64,000 nt of DNA from Odoribacter sp. AF15-53. Lineage in GTDB: Bacteria > Bacteroidota > Bacteroidia > Bacteroidales > Marinifilaceae. This document shows, in pieces, positions 43,739-52,087 of the stretch (position 1 is its first letter; every line of letters starts with the position of its first letter). A program made the position numbers and the translations under genes. The DNA is taken from NCBI RefSeq assembly GCF_003479425.1, contig NZ_QUHC01000005.1:186001-250000 (forward strand). The letters are read 5' to 3'. The notes beneath the pieces are model-generated. The model had not been told where the DNA came from. It made no database searches and saw only the letters and a list, made by a program, of their open reading frames with translations.

Positions 43739-44887
43739 TTATTTTTGTGTACTTGTTACGGGAGTGTTGTATTCCGTGAAATAAATCATCGTCGGATACA
43801 CGCCGACATATGTGCTGACAACTGTTCCGTCTGCTTTGAACTCACGAAGATAGCCGCGTTGAGCCGTGTAATCGAGGCAATCACATAGGAATACGTCTCC
43901 ATCAGGCGAAATACCCATCCCGTACATTTCGTTTAGTCCGAGGAGAGTCCGGTAGGGCGTATATTCATGTGTGTTGATGTCAAACGAATATACTACCATT
44001 TGCTCTTTAACCCCGTCCCAAGCGATGGCCTTACATGTTTTCAGGCAGAAATAAAGTTTCTCTTTTGTACGATCGGTATCCATGCGATTTAGGTCCGTGC
44101 CCCAGCTAAAAGGTGCACCTATGATAGATCCTTCGCCAAAATCTTCGGCATCACTTGGTGTAAATGGAATTTCGTAACTATTCAAAAGTTCCTCGGTTGT
44201 CGGATTAATACAATGTAGAGTCACTTTGTCTGTTTCACTACCATAAGCCCATAACATCCCGTTTTTATCTACTATCAGGTTTGTCGTGTTTGCCACGTTG
44301 TCAATACCTTCTATCGTGCGCATACCTGTTGCTTTGATATTGTTAATATCAAATACGACAATCTTACCTTTGGCTTGACCGAATAATTTATTATTAATGG
44401 TCGCCATGTGTTCGATAGAAGTTGGGATTGCAATAGCTTCTATAATTTCGAATGTTTGGGTATTGAATTTAATGAGCTGGTTATTTAAATCAGAAGCAAC
44501 GGCTTCTGTTTCGTTGATAGCTTGAATGTAACGAGGAGAACCGGGATCAGCTTTAATCGTGGTCACGGATTTAAATGTTTCCGGGTCAATAACCTCTATT
44601 TTGTTCGAGTTATTCAAGGGAACAAAATAATTTCCATTGATATAAGAAATAGATTGAGCGACATCACCGAGAGGACGGTTGTTGTTTACATCCCGGAAGA
44701 TATCGTAAACGGAGCTACCGTCATCGTAGATGACAGATATTGAACCGAGACCTTTGCCCATTAGTCCTTCATTCACCACGATCATTTTTGCTTTTTTACC
44801 CGGTTCCGGTTGTGGAGTATTGTCATCATCCGAACAAGCCATGAAGGCGGCTACAAACAGCAATAAGAATAGAATTTTTTTCATCAT
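43739..44887 (-). CDS. btuG: BtuG-like surface beta-propeller lipoprotein (DUF5074-like)
   Basis: 382 residues, with lipobox 'AFMAC' near residue 18 followed by acidic residues 'SDDD', a surface-export signal in Bacteroidota. The mature part is repeated four-stranded units typical of a YncE-like seven-bladed propeller ('NSNKIEVIDPETFKSVTTI', 'GDVFLCDCLDYTAQRGYLREF'). In Bacteroides the surface protein BtuG binds B12 extremely tightly and hands it to BtuB. First gene of the operon, 113 bases after a cobalamin riboswitch. The symbol is by context and fold, not by sequence comparison. Confidence 0.8.
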   Translation of the reverse strand: MMKKILFLLLFVAAFMACSDDDNTPQPEPGKKAKMIVVNEGLMGKGLGSISVIYDDGSSVYDIFRDVNNNRPLGDVAQSISYINGNYFVPLNNSNKIEVIDPETFKSVTTIKADPGSPRYIQAINETEAVASDLNNQLIKFNTQTFEIIEAIAIPTSIEHMATINNKLFGQAKGKIVVFDINNIKATGMRTIEGIDNVANTTNLIVDKNGMLWAYGSETDKVTLHCINPTTEELLNSYEIPFTPSDAEDFGEGSIIGAPFSWGTDLNRMDTDRTKEKLYFCLKTCKAIAWDGVKEQMVVYSFDINTHEYTPYRTLLGLNEMYGMGISPDGDVFLCDCLDYTAQRGYLREFKADGTVVSTYVGVYPTMIYFTEYNTPVTSTQK

Positions 44888-44999
44888 TTTAGTTGTTGCG
44901 ATATTAAAATTAAGGATGGAAAACGATGAATGCTGTTTCTTTTGGGCGTGTGCCCGATATGGAACAATTCATTGTTTACACCCCGAAACGTTGAACAAA

Positions 45000-45170
45000 G
45001 TGAAGTTTGGCAGGTTTTCTGGCTTTCTCTGTTATCCGGAGGGCCTTCCCATTCTTGAAAGAACAGTGGCATAACGGTACCGGATAATTGGATGAGAGAT
45101 TACAGCTGCGGGTACAGCTCCGGTTTCACACCGGATTCCCTATCAAGAGGATGTCTGAAAAGTCGACATT
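45000..45170 (-). ncRNA. Cobalamin riboswitch controlling btuG-btuB-btuF
   Basis: Reading on the minus strand, the conserved elements are in order: GGGAATCCGGTGTGAAACCGG with GAGCTGTACCCGCAGCTGTAA (45093-45141), a GCCACTG block (45064-45070), GGGAAGGCC (about 45043-45051), and the B12 box AGCCAGAAAACCTGCC (45009-45024). Cobalamin binding should shut off expression of the uptake operon. A consensus promoter lies just upstream at 45201-45231. Confidence 0.95.
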
Positions 45171-45200
45171 AAACTCCCTCTTTTGCTCCAAAATTCAGCG

Positions 45201-45231
45201 CAAAGATAATACTTTTCAAAGAGGGTACAAA
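45201..45231 (-). promoter_or_regulatory. Promoter of the btuG-btuB-btuF operon
   Basis: Minus-strand TTTG (45228-45231), 19-base spacer, TATCTTTG (45201-45208): full match to the Bacteroides consensus. Transcription would start near 45194, about 25 bases before the riboswitch. Confidence 0.8.
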
Positions 45232-45317
45232 AACTTATAGATAAATCGCTTTGTGGTTATGTGCTTAAATATTAATATTTTAATTGTGTGGATAATATCC
45301 TTTCACGCTAAAATACA

Positions 45318-45992
45318 TCATTTATGACAATCGTTTTCTTGGGGGCTTACTCCGGCGTGGTAAGTGTTGATCAACAAATGGTTATCCAGAATATCGCCAT
45401 CTCTGAATTCCTGTATGATATAACAAGAATCCGCGAATTGTTCTTTTAGGTTTTCTATTTCTTCGGGTGTTTGAACTTGTGGGATAACGGTAGTCCGGAA
45501 TTGATACTCCAGTCCCGAATGCTTGATGATCTGTATAGATTGCTTTATCTTTTCCAGTAACGATGCGTTTGTCGTGTAATTGACCTTCTGGTAGCAAGGC
45601 GGTGAGAGGACGGACTTGATGTCCATGGCGATACAGTCAATGCTCCGGTCTCGGATTAATTGTTTCAGGATATCCGGGTTCGACCCATTCGTGTCGAGCT
45701 TGACGGGTAGGCCGAATTCTTTTATCCGGCGGGTAAAATCGGGTAAATCTTTTTGCAGGGTCGGTTCTCCGCCCGAAATGACTACCCCGTCGAGCCAATG
45801 TCTACGTTTGGAGAGGAAATTTAAAATCTCCACCTCTTCCATGTCTCGTGTCTGCCGGATTAATTCCGGCAGAACGAGATAAGGATTGTGGCAATACCCG
45901 CAACGGAAATTGCAGCCTTTCGTGAAAATGACCGAGGTGACTTTGCCTTCCCAGTCAATCAGGCTTTGCTTGATGAATCCCCCTATTCGCAT
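45318..45992 (-). CDS. nrdG: Anaerobic ribonucleotide reductase activating enzyme
   Basis: 224 residues from ATG 45992, which overlaps the end of nrdD by ten bases; the frame extends upstream only inside nrdD. The opening 'MRIGGFIKQSLIDWEGKVTSVIFTKGCNFRCGYC' has the radical-SAM cluster cysteines C27, C31 and C34. 'DGVVISGGEPTLQKDL' is the SAM-binding GGE motif. It installs the glycyl radical on NrdD. Some proteins of this subgroup are slightly longer than E. coli NrdG (about 154 residues), as here. Confidence 0.95.
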   Translation of the reverse strand: MRIGGFIKQSLIDWEGKVTSVIFTKGCNFRCGYCHNPYLVLPELIRQTRDMEEVEILNFLSKRRHWLDGVVISGGEPTLQKDLPDFTRRIKEFGLPVKLDTNGSNPDILKQLIRDRSIDCIAMDIKSVLSPPCYQKVNYTTNASLLEKIKQSIQIIKHSGLEYQFRTTVIPQVQTPEEIENLKEQFADSCYIIQEFRDGDILDNHLLINTYHAGVSPQENDCHK

Positions 45993-48127
45993 GATAAACA
46001 AACTTCTTCTTCCTGTACTCTTTTGTCGAACAACTTCCTGTCGTCGAACTCGGCTCTCTTCCCGTTGTTCCATTGACTCACGGGACGCATGTATCCCACG
46101 ATACGGCTGTAAACCTCCGATTTCGCCCCGCATTTCGGACAGGAGAAATGTTCCCCGGCGATGTACCCGTGTGACGGGCATATACTGAACGAGGGGGAGA
46201 GGGTGATATAGGGCAGGCGGAAATTGGCCGTCACCTTGCGAATCATGTTCTTTGCTGACGTGGCGGAAGTCCTGCGTTCTCCCGTGAAAACGTGGAACAC
46301 GGTTCCTCCCGTGTACAGGGTTTGCAATTTGTCTTGCTGGTCTAGGGCTTCGTACAGATCGTCTGTGAAGTTCACTGGCAGGTGAGTTGAGTTGGTGTAA
46401 TAAGGTTGCGCTCCTTTCTTGTATTGTTCGTGATTGGCAACGATGATATCCGGGTACTCGGCCGTGTCGAGCAGTGCGAAACGGTAGGAGGTACTTTCTG
46501 CCGGAGTTGCTTCGAGGTTGTAAATGTTCCCGGTCTCATCCTGGAATTGAGTCAGCACCTCTCGCATGAAGTGCATCACCTTCTGTGCGAACTCGGCTCC
46601 GTCGGGGTGAGATATGGGGACACCCAGGAAGTTCATGCAACATTCGTTCATCCCGGTAATCCCGATGGTTGAGAAGTGATTTTTCCAGTAGCAACCATTG
46701 CGCTCGCGGATGTATCGCAGGTAATATTTGGAATAGGGATAGAGCCCTTTTTCCGTGTATCGTTCGATTACTTTCCGTTTGATCTCTAGGCTCTCTTTCC
46801 CGATCTCCATCAGGTGTTGCAGGCGTTGGAAGAAATTCTCTTCCGATTTGGCTTCATAACCCAACCGGGGCAGGTTGATCGTGACCACACCCACGGAACC
46901 TGTCAGCGGGTTGGCGGCAAATAACCCCCCGCCTCGTTTCATCAATTCCCGTTTATCCAGGCGGAGACGGCAGCACATGCTTCGCACGTCGTCCGGTTTC
47001 ATGTCCGAGTTGACAAAATTGGAGAAATAAGGGATTCCGTACTTGGCTGTCATTTCCCAGATACCCTCGTACTCTGGATTTTCCCAGTCGAAATCCGGCG
47101 TGATGTTATACGTCGGGATCGGGAACGAGAACAGGCTGCCGGAAGCGTCTCCCTCGCTCATGACCTCCGCGAAGGCTTTGTTCAACGTGGTCATTTCGGC
47201 TTGGAAATCCCCGTACACCTCCTCCTTGATCTCTCCCCCGTGTACGATATGCTCGTTTTTTAGAAAGTCCGGGACCGTCAGGTCCATCGTGATATTGGTG
47301 AATGGGGTTTGGAAGCCCACGCGGGTTGGGACGTTCAGGTTGAACAGGAACTCCTGCAAGCATTGTTTCACTTGCTTGTAGTCCAGGTTGTCATATCGGA
47401 TGTACGGGGCAAGAAACGTGTCAAAATTGGAAAACGCCTGAGCCCCGGCAGCCTCGCCTTGCATGGTGTAAAAGAAATTCACGATCTGCCCGAGGGCTGT
47501 GCGAAGATGTTTGGCCGGACTACTTTGTGCTTTCCCTTCCACTCCCCGGAACCCGACGGTTAGTAAGTCTTTCAAATCCCAGCCAACGCAGTACACGCTG
47601 AGGAATCCTAGGTCGTGTATGTGTAACGCCCCGCTTTTGTGTGCTTCGGAAATGCGTTCCGGGTAAAGCTGGCTTAACCAGTAATTGGAGGTGATTTGTG
47701 TTGCGATGTGTTGATTCAATCCTTGTAAGGAATAGGATGAGTTGGCGCTCTCTTTTACCCGCCAGTCACTTAGGCTCAGGTAATTGTCGATCACCTCTAT
47801 ATTTGTTAGCAGGGTTTTTGAGTTTCGAATTTGTTCATGTTGTTTGCGGTAGAGTAGGTACGTTTTCATCAATCGCAGGTCACCGTGTTGAAAAAGAACC
47901 AATTCCACGGTATCTTGCACCTGTTCCACGTGCGGGAGTTGATTCTCAGGGGTGTTGAAAGAGAGAATCTCAACTACTTTGGTACATAAAGCGTGTGCTG
48001 TTTTGCGATCCGGTTGACCCGTTGCTCGTGTCGCTTTGAAGATAGCCTGTTCGATTTTTTCTGCTTTGAAATCGCAAATTTCCCCGTTGCGTTTCACGAT
48101 CTTTGAAAACGTGTTTGATTTTTCCAT
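45983..48127 (-). CDS. nrdD: Anaerobic ribonucleoside-triphosphate reductase (class III)
   Basis: 714 residues. An N-terminal ATP-cone ('RNGEICDFKAEKIEQAIFKA') regulates activity. The catalytic region has 'FYTMQGEAAGAQAFSNFDTFLAPY' and 'RKLIERYTEKGLYPYSKYYL'-like blocks. The C-terminal zinc region has Cys and His in 'CPSHGYIAGEHFSCPKC', and the glycyl radical site is G678 in 'RIVGYMRPVSQWNNGKR'. It reduces ribonucleotides to deoxyribonucleotides without oxygen or B12. A cobalamin riboswitch lies 112 bases upstream, which implies repression when B12 is available. nrdG follows, overlapping. Confidence 0.96.
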   Translation of the reverse strand: MEKSNTFSKIVKRNGEICDFKAEKIEQAIFKATRATGQPDRKTAHALCTKVVEILSFNTPENQLPHVEQVQDTVELVLFQHGDLRLMKTYLLYRKQHEQIRNSKTLLTNIEVIDNYLSLSDWRVKESANSSYSLQGLNQHIATQITSNYWLSQLYPERISEAHKSGALHIHDLGFLSVYCVGWDLKDLLTVGFRGVEGKAQSSPAKHLRTALGQIVNFFYTMQGEAAGAQAFSNFDTFLAPYIRYDNLDYKQVKQCLQEFLFNLNVPTRVGFQTPFTNITMDLTVPDFLKNEHIVHGGEIKEEVYGDFQAEMTTLNKAFAEVMSEGDASGSLFSFPIPTYNITPDFDWENPEYEGIWEMTAKYGIPYFSNFVNSDMKPDDVRSMCCRLRLDKRELMKRGGGLFAANPLTGSVGVVTINLPRLGYEAKSEENFFQRLQHLMEIGKESLEIKRKVIERYTEKGLYPYSKYYLRYIRERNGCYWKNHFSTIGITGMNECCMNFLGVPISHPDGAEFAQKVMHFMREVLTQFQDETGNIYNLEATPAESTSYRFALLDTAEYPDIIVANHEQYKKGAQPYYTNSTHLPVNFTDDLYEALDQQDKLQTLYTGGTVFHVFTGERRTSATSAKNMIRKVTANFRLPYITLSPSFSICPSHGYIAGEHFSCPKCGAKSEVYSRIVGYMRPVSQWNNGKRAEFDDRKLFDKRVQEEEVCLSCE

Positions 48128-48239
48128 GTTTCAGTTTTTTGTGGTTAACATTATTCCGGGAAAAAAGACACGAAGAAAGATCGCTCGATCTCGACTCTGT
48201 TTTCTTGCTTTTGACCCGAAAGCTTTAAAATTATAGTTG

Positions 48240-48395
48240 CAATCGGCAGGTCTTCTGACTTGTTCTCGTCTTGAATCTCCTTCCCATCACTAGACAGTGG
48301 ATTCCTGATTCAAGCGTTAAAATAGAACTTACAGCTACGGGTATAGTGCGGGATTTTCACCTGCTTCCCTGTTCGTCACCGGGGTGAACCGAATG
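48240..48395 (-). ncRNA. Cobalamin riboswitch controlling nrdD-nrdG
   Basis: Minus strand: GGGAAGCAGGTGAAAATCCCGC followed by ACCCGTAGCTGTAA, then CCACTG (about 48295-48300), GATGGGAAGG (48279-48288) and the B12 box AAGTCAGAAGACCTGCC (48245-48261). All core elements of the cobalamin riboswitch are present. A TACCTTTG -7 box sits directly upstream at 48401-48408, without a clear -33 box. Between riboswitch and nrdD, a hairpin AGATCG-CT-CGATCT (48178-48191) might form part of the switch. Confidence 0.93.
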
Positions 48396-48408
48396 CATGA
48401 CAAAGGTA

Positions 48409-48721
48409 TGATAAAATAATTATATAATGATAGCGATTTTTGAAATAAATAATTTTGTTGATGTAATTAAAATAGCAATGTATTTATTGTTAGTATGTTG
48501 TGTGTTTTATTTTGAAAACTTTCTATATTGTATTTTGTTTGTTGTGTTTTGTTTTGGGTGATTTTGTTGGGTTTGGTGTGAATAAATTTTCTGAAGATGA
48601 ATATTCTCTGCCAATAATGAGTTTAGGATTTATTTTACTCGTGGCAGGGAGATTATTATATCCTTTTTATTCTTTATATTTGGGCGCGGGTAAAACCGGT
48701 ATCGGAAAAAAGTCAGATAAA
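48409..48721 (+). other. Region upstream of the YjbR-like gene with in-frame hydrophobic extension
   Basis: 313 bases with very low GC. The YjbR frame is open back to GTG 48500 and could encode 74 residues with two membrane-like stretches ('FYIVFCLLCFVLGDFVGFGV' and 'MSLGFILLVAGRLLYPFYSL'). Whether this is translated, or is the remains of another small membrane gene, cannot be decided by reading. Confidence 0.4.
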
Positions 48722-49117
48722 ATGAATATCGAAGAATTCAGAGAATATTGCCTTTCGCTGGAGGGCGTGTACGAGAAAATGCCTTTTCCGAATGTTGCGG
48801 ATAAATATAGCCGTGATGTGTTATGTTTCTACGTGTCGGACAAATGGTTTTGCTTCGTGAATATCGAGGTGTTCGATTTTTGTTGTATCAAGTGTGATCC
48901 CGACGAATCGGTAGAATTACGGGCCCGGTACGTCGGGATAACCCCCGGCTGGCACATGAACAAGAAATATTGGATTAGCGTCCATTTCAACCAGGATGTC
49001 CCGGATAACAAGATCCGGGAACTTGTGAAAAAATCTTACGATATTGTAGTCAACGGCCTTACCAAGAAAGAACGGGAGAAACTATCCGCTAGTAATACAC
49101 GTGAGTTTTATACATGA
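48722..49117 (+). CDS. MmcQ/YjbR-family protein
   Basis: 131 residues from ATG 48722, where the family normally begins ('MNIEEFREYCLSLEGVYEKMPF'). Other family features: 'SDKWFCFVNIEVFDFCCIKCDPD' and the ending 'ARYVGITPGWHMNKKYWISV' with 'IRELVKKSYDIVV'. The CyaY-like fold is proposed to bind DNA; function not established. The frame continues upstream to GTG 48500 and would add about 74 residues with two hydrophobic segments. The 3' end overlaps the convergent gene at 49089 by 29 bases. Confidence 0.85.
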   Translation: MNIEEFREYCLSLEGVYEKMPFPNVADKYSRDVLCFYVSDKWFCFVNIEVFDFCCIKCDPDESVELRARYVGITPGWHMNKKYWISVHFNQDVPDNKIRELVKKSYDIVVNGLTKKEREKLSASNTREFYT

Positions 49118-49436
49118 TTTCCCGTTTGTCGCAGTATTTTTGGATCTCGTGCTTGGCAAAACTCTTGTGTCGTCCGAAATGTTCTGCGATTTTCTTTACC
49201 AGCATTTCATCTCCTTTGACATGTAAGGTCCCGGCGAGTTTCTTCATGTTCGGTAGATCGAAGAACAGGAAGCTTTCGACCTCGCCGTCGCGGGAGTATT
49301 CGTGGGTAATGCCGCCCCAATCGACTTGAATGATCGAGAGAATCCCGTTTTCGATATATACGGTGATACAGGTTCCGATTTCTTTGTCGAAAGCATCTTG
49401 GTAGATTGTCGCTTTATGAATTTTGAATTTCATCAT
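49089..49436 (-). CDS. Hypothetical protein of WG-repeat gene cluster
   Basis: 115 residues from ATG 49436, seven bases after the WG-repeat gene; the longer frame to 49547 lies inside that gene. It is soluble, with a beta-rich first half ('TCITVYIENGILSIIQVDWGG') and a basic helical C-terminus ('VKKIAEHFGRHKSFAKHEIQKYC'). No family is recognised. It is probably the last gene of the minus-strand run beginning with the M48 peptidase. Confidence 0.7.
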   Translation of the reverse strand: MMKFKIHKATIYQDAFDKEIGTCITVYIENGILSIIQVDWGGITHEYSRDGEVESFLFFDLPNMKKLAGTLHVKGDEMLVKKIAEHFGRHKSFAKHEIQKYCDKREIMYKTHVYY

Positions 49437-49443
49437 GTTCCGG

Positions 49444-50505
49444 TTAATGGTTGCTCGATTGTGGATGAATAATATTTCCCTTGCTGTCAAGGAGAAGGCT
49501 GAATATTCCGTTATAATCGTATGAACAGAGATAAATATCTTTGCCAAGAGCCTCGATGTTTTTATAGCGAGGAGGGGTGATGAGTTTACCCTCGGGACTT
49601 ATTAATCCGTAATATCCGGTTTCCACCGCGTACATCCAGCATTGAGCCATGGCCATCATGGTCTCTCCGTTTTCGTTGTATATTCCCGTGTCGTAACTGA
49701 GTTGATAGATACTTCCGCAAATAAAATCGTCGAGGATCGTACCGTCGTAGTCGCAACGTTTTTGGATGTGATCGCTTTGGGAGATGTAAATCCCGCGGTC
49801 TTCCGACACGGTGACCATTTCATATTCACAAGCGAGAATCTCTACCAGAGAATCGGAGTAAACACCCCAGCGTCCATCCTTGCAAGCGGACCAGTAATTG
49901 CGTCCTTCACGTACTAGGTTATCGTATTCCGGGGCAAGAGCCCAATTACCGCTTTTGTCAATCAATCCCATTTGTCCTTTCTCGTTTGCCAACAGGCAAT
50001 AACCGTTGTGGAAACAGTAATCCCTTGTTTCTTGCGGGAGGATGAAACCATGCTCGAATATTTTCTCTCCCGTGTGGTCTATAAAAAATAGGCTGTCATT
50101 CGTTGACACGGCTGCAACACCTTCCGAGAATATCCAGGCTTTGGAATACTGGGCGGGTAAGGATACTTTCCCGGTGTGGATATTGAAATATCCTCTTTTC
50201 TCTCCCGTGGAGAAGACAGCAAGAGGATCTCCTTCTTCCGAGAGGGTAATCCAGCTAACATCTTTCAATGTTTTCTTCCCGGTTTCACAGTTGAAAATAT
50301 ATCCCTTGCCGTCATAACTGCTTTTGTGGTACCATATATGCCTTGATATTTGTGTATCATAATACTCGGATGTATAAAACAAGTCATCTTTTATTTCTTT
50401 CTCGTAGAAAAAATAGCAGAATGCCAGCGTGAAAATCAAAATACAAGCGGTTAGGCTCCCGGCAATGATTTTCCAGAATATGGTCATGTTTTTCAATCTT
50501 TTCAT
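49444..50505 (-). CDS. WG-repeat-like membrane-anchored protein
   Basis: 353 residues. One membrane helix near the N-terminus ('FWKIIAGSLTACILIFTLAFCYFFY') and a large outside part. The repeats resemble WG repeats: 'GKKTLKDVSWITLSEEGDPLAVF', 'EKGQMGLIDKSGNWALAPEYDNL', 'CKDGRWGVYSDSLVEIL', 'ETGYYGLISPEGKLITPPRYKNI'. The WG-repeat family forms beta-structures of unknown function. Co-oriented with unknown genes on both sides. Confidence 0.82.
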   Translation of the reverse strand: MKRLKNMTIFWKIIAGSLTACILIFTLAFCYFFYEKEIKDDLFYTSEYYDTQISRHIWYHKSSYDGKGYIFNCETGKKTLKDVSWITLSEEGDPLAVFSTGEKRGYFNIHTGKVSLPAQYSKAWIFSEGVAAVSTNDSLFFIDHTGEKIFEHGFILPQETRDYCFHNGYCLLANEKGQMGLIDKSGNWALAPEYDNLVREGRNYWSACKDGRWGVYSDSLVEILACEYEMVTVSEDRGIYISQSDHIQKRCDYDGTILDDFICGSIYQLSYDTGIYNENGETMMAMAQCWMYAVETGYYGLISPEGKLITPPRYKNIEALGKDIYLCSYDYNGIFSLLLDSKGNIIHPQSSNH

Positions 50506-50527
50506 AGCTTTCTTTTTTTTATTCAGA

Positions 50528-51142
50528 CTAGTCTTTGTAAAAAGTTTTTATTAATTCTTTTATCTTGTTCGTGCAATCGTCCAGGGCTTCCTTCGTATCG
50601 GCCCATTCCAACATAGCCCGTCGGGAGTTTATAAACACGTGGTTGGACGTGATGCGGCCTCCGTGGAAATATTTTCCGCTTCGTACCGTGACATTAATGC
50701 TGACGATGAGCCACCCGTTGCTGTGAAATGTGCTGAATCCTATTTGAGAGAAACAATCTTCTTCATTATTGCATGTTACTTCTTGGATTAACTTGTTTTC
50801 TTCTTCGTTTTTTCTTAATAATATTGGATCGGTTTTTTCCCATGCGTTCTTGAATAGCCTTAAAAGTTCGCGAATGTGGAGGGTCAAGTGTTTTACGTTG
50901 AAGGACGCTTCGGCTGCTTTCTCGATATTAATCCGGTTTTGTTCTTTTTCCCGTTCTTCGATTTCGTTTTCGGTAATGACGATAATGGAATATGTATCTC
51001 GTATTTCTTCGTCTTGTGTTTTCTCGACTTCTTTCTCTTTTTGCAGGAGTGCTTCAACAGCTTCCTGACGGGTAAGATACCGCCCGCAAAAGTAGTCTTC
51101 TCCGGCAAATGTGTCCTGTCTCCATACTTCGTAATATTTCAT
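50528..51142 (-). CDS. Hypothetical protein, coiled-coil rich
   Basis: 204 residues from ATG 51142, just after the previous gene; the frame extends to 51181 over that gene's end. The start 'MKYYEVWRQDTFAGEDYFCG' is followed by a charged helical region ('EALLQKEKEVEKTQDEEIRD', 'NEIEEREKEQNRINIEKAAE') and a C-terminal beta/alpha part. No signal peptide and no recognised family. Likely cytoplasmic and part of the same operon as its neighbours. Confidence 0.7.
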   Translation of the reverse strand: MKYYEVWRQDTFAGEDYFCGRYLTRQEAVEALLQKEKEVEKTQDEEIRDTYSIIVITENEIEEREKEQNRINIEKAAEASFNVKHLTLHIRELLRLFKNAWEKTDPILLRKNEEENKLIQEVTCNNEEDCFSQIGFSTFHSNGWLIVSINVTVRSGKYFHGGRITSNHVFINSRRAMLEWADTKEALDDCTNKIKELIKTFYKD

Positions 51143-51158
51143 GGTCTTGTATTTTAAT

Positions 51159-51668
51159 TTAATATATTTCAACTTTTTCAATAGTAAACGGGGCTTTCAA
51201 ATGACCGTGCCTGTTATAAAATCCTTTCATCCGGATTTCCAGTTCATCGTACTCCTCGTTGTCGCAATCGGTATATTTTCGGATGCATTTGTTGAGTTCG
51301 ATCTCGTCTTCCGAAATCCAGGAGAGTTCTGCCAGAACATGCCCTTTCTTTAGCATTTTCAGACGTTCCGGCAGATAGTTATCCCAGATGGGATCTCGGA
51401 ATTGTTTCTTGTGAATCGGCATGTACATGAAGTGACTTCCCTTGTTGAATAACGACAATAGCCCGTATTTCTCGGCCCAGCTTGCTCGGCCTCGCTGGAA
51501 CAAAATCCCGAACCATGTGTATGAAAAACGGTCGTCAAATCTTTGGGAGATCTGGTGTCGCGCGTTTTCTTCCGTGAGGTCGGCCAATAGATCGCTGACC
51601 CATGTTTCACCCTCGAAGATCGTGTGTCGGGCTGTCCCCTGTAAAGCATATCGTAATTCTCTGTTCAT
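51159..51668 (-). CDS. Hypothetical protein
   Basis: 169 residues from ATG 51668, 14 bases after the YkvA-like gene; a longer frame to 51740 overlaps that gene. It is soluble and rich in Trp, Tyr and Arg: 'FEGETWVSDLLADLTEENA', 'YTWFGILFQRGRASWAEKYG', and an acidic stretch 'KYTDCDNEEYDELEIRMKG'. No domain or family is recognised. Spacing suggests co-transcription with the M48 peptidase and YkvA-like genes. Confidence 0.68.
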   Translation of the reverse strand: MNRELRYALQGTARHTIFEGETWVSDLLADLTEENARHQISQRFDDRFSYTWFGILFQRGRASWAEKYGLLSLFNKGSHFMYMPIHKKQFRDPIWDNYLPERLKMLKKGHVLAELSWISEDEIELNKCIRKYTDCDNEEYDELEIRMKGFYNRHGHLKAPFTIEKVEIY

Positions 51669-51682
51669 GCGGGTGTTCTTTG

Positions 51683-52045
51683 TTATTGGGTTAATACCTC
51701 GTATTTGGAGTATTCCGGGAACCACTTGTCCAGGGTACAATTAACCTTGTATTCTATTTTCGGGGTGATATACTTGCAGACTTTTTGGTAAACTACGGTT
51801 AGCGAGAATATCTCGTCGAACCAGCCGAGAAGGGGCAACCGTTTTACTGGGATAATGTCCATGGGTAGTAACAGGTAGGAGAGCGCGGCAAAGATCAGAA
51901 GTTTGTCGCCCTTCGGGGTTTTCGGACTTTTCATGACTTGGTACATGAGTAGTACCGGGCGAGCGCTTGCCCTTCCCACTTTTCTCGAATATTCTAACAG
52001 TTTCTCCCGGAGGGAGGAATGCTTGATTGTCTTTTCTTTTTTCAT
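51683..52045 (-). CDS. YkvA-like DUF1232 membrane protein
   Basis: 120 residues. The conserved DUF1232 segment is seen: 'LLIFAALSYLLLPMDIIPVKRLPLLGWFDE', including the characteristic 'PxDxIP' motif in a membrane region. Family function is unknown. It lies 42 bases after the M48 peptidase gene and precedes two unknown genes. Confidence 0.85.
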   Translation of the reverse strand: MKKEKTIKHSSLREKLLEYSRKVGRASARPVLLMYQVMKSPKTPKGDKLLIFAALSYLLLPMDIIPVKRLPLLGWFDEIFSLTVVYQKVCKYITPKIEYKVNCTLDKWFPEYSKYEVLTQ

Positions 52046-52087
52046 GATAAATGATTTATTGGATTAGAACTTATGAAACAAGAGCGT

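Noticed and set aside
45993..46181. N-terminal extension of nrdG
   Set aside because: The extension lies inside nrdD and encodes Arg-rich sequence; ATG 45992 gives the standard start of the family.
48178..48191. Hairpin AGATCG-CT-CGATCT as a terminator before nrdD
   Set aside because: The stem is short and the T-run does not follow directly; it is mentioned only as a possible part of the riboswitch.
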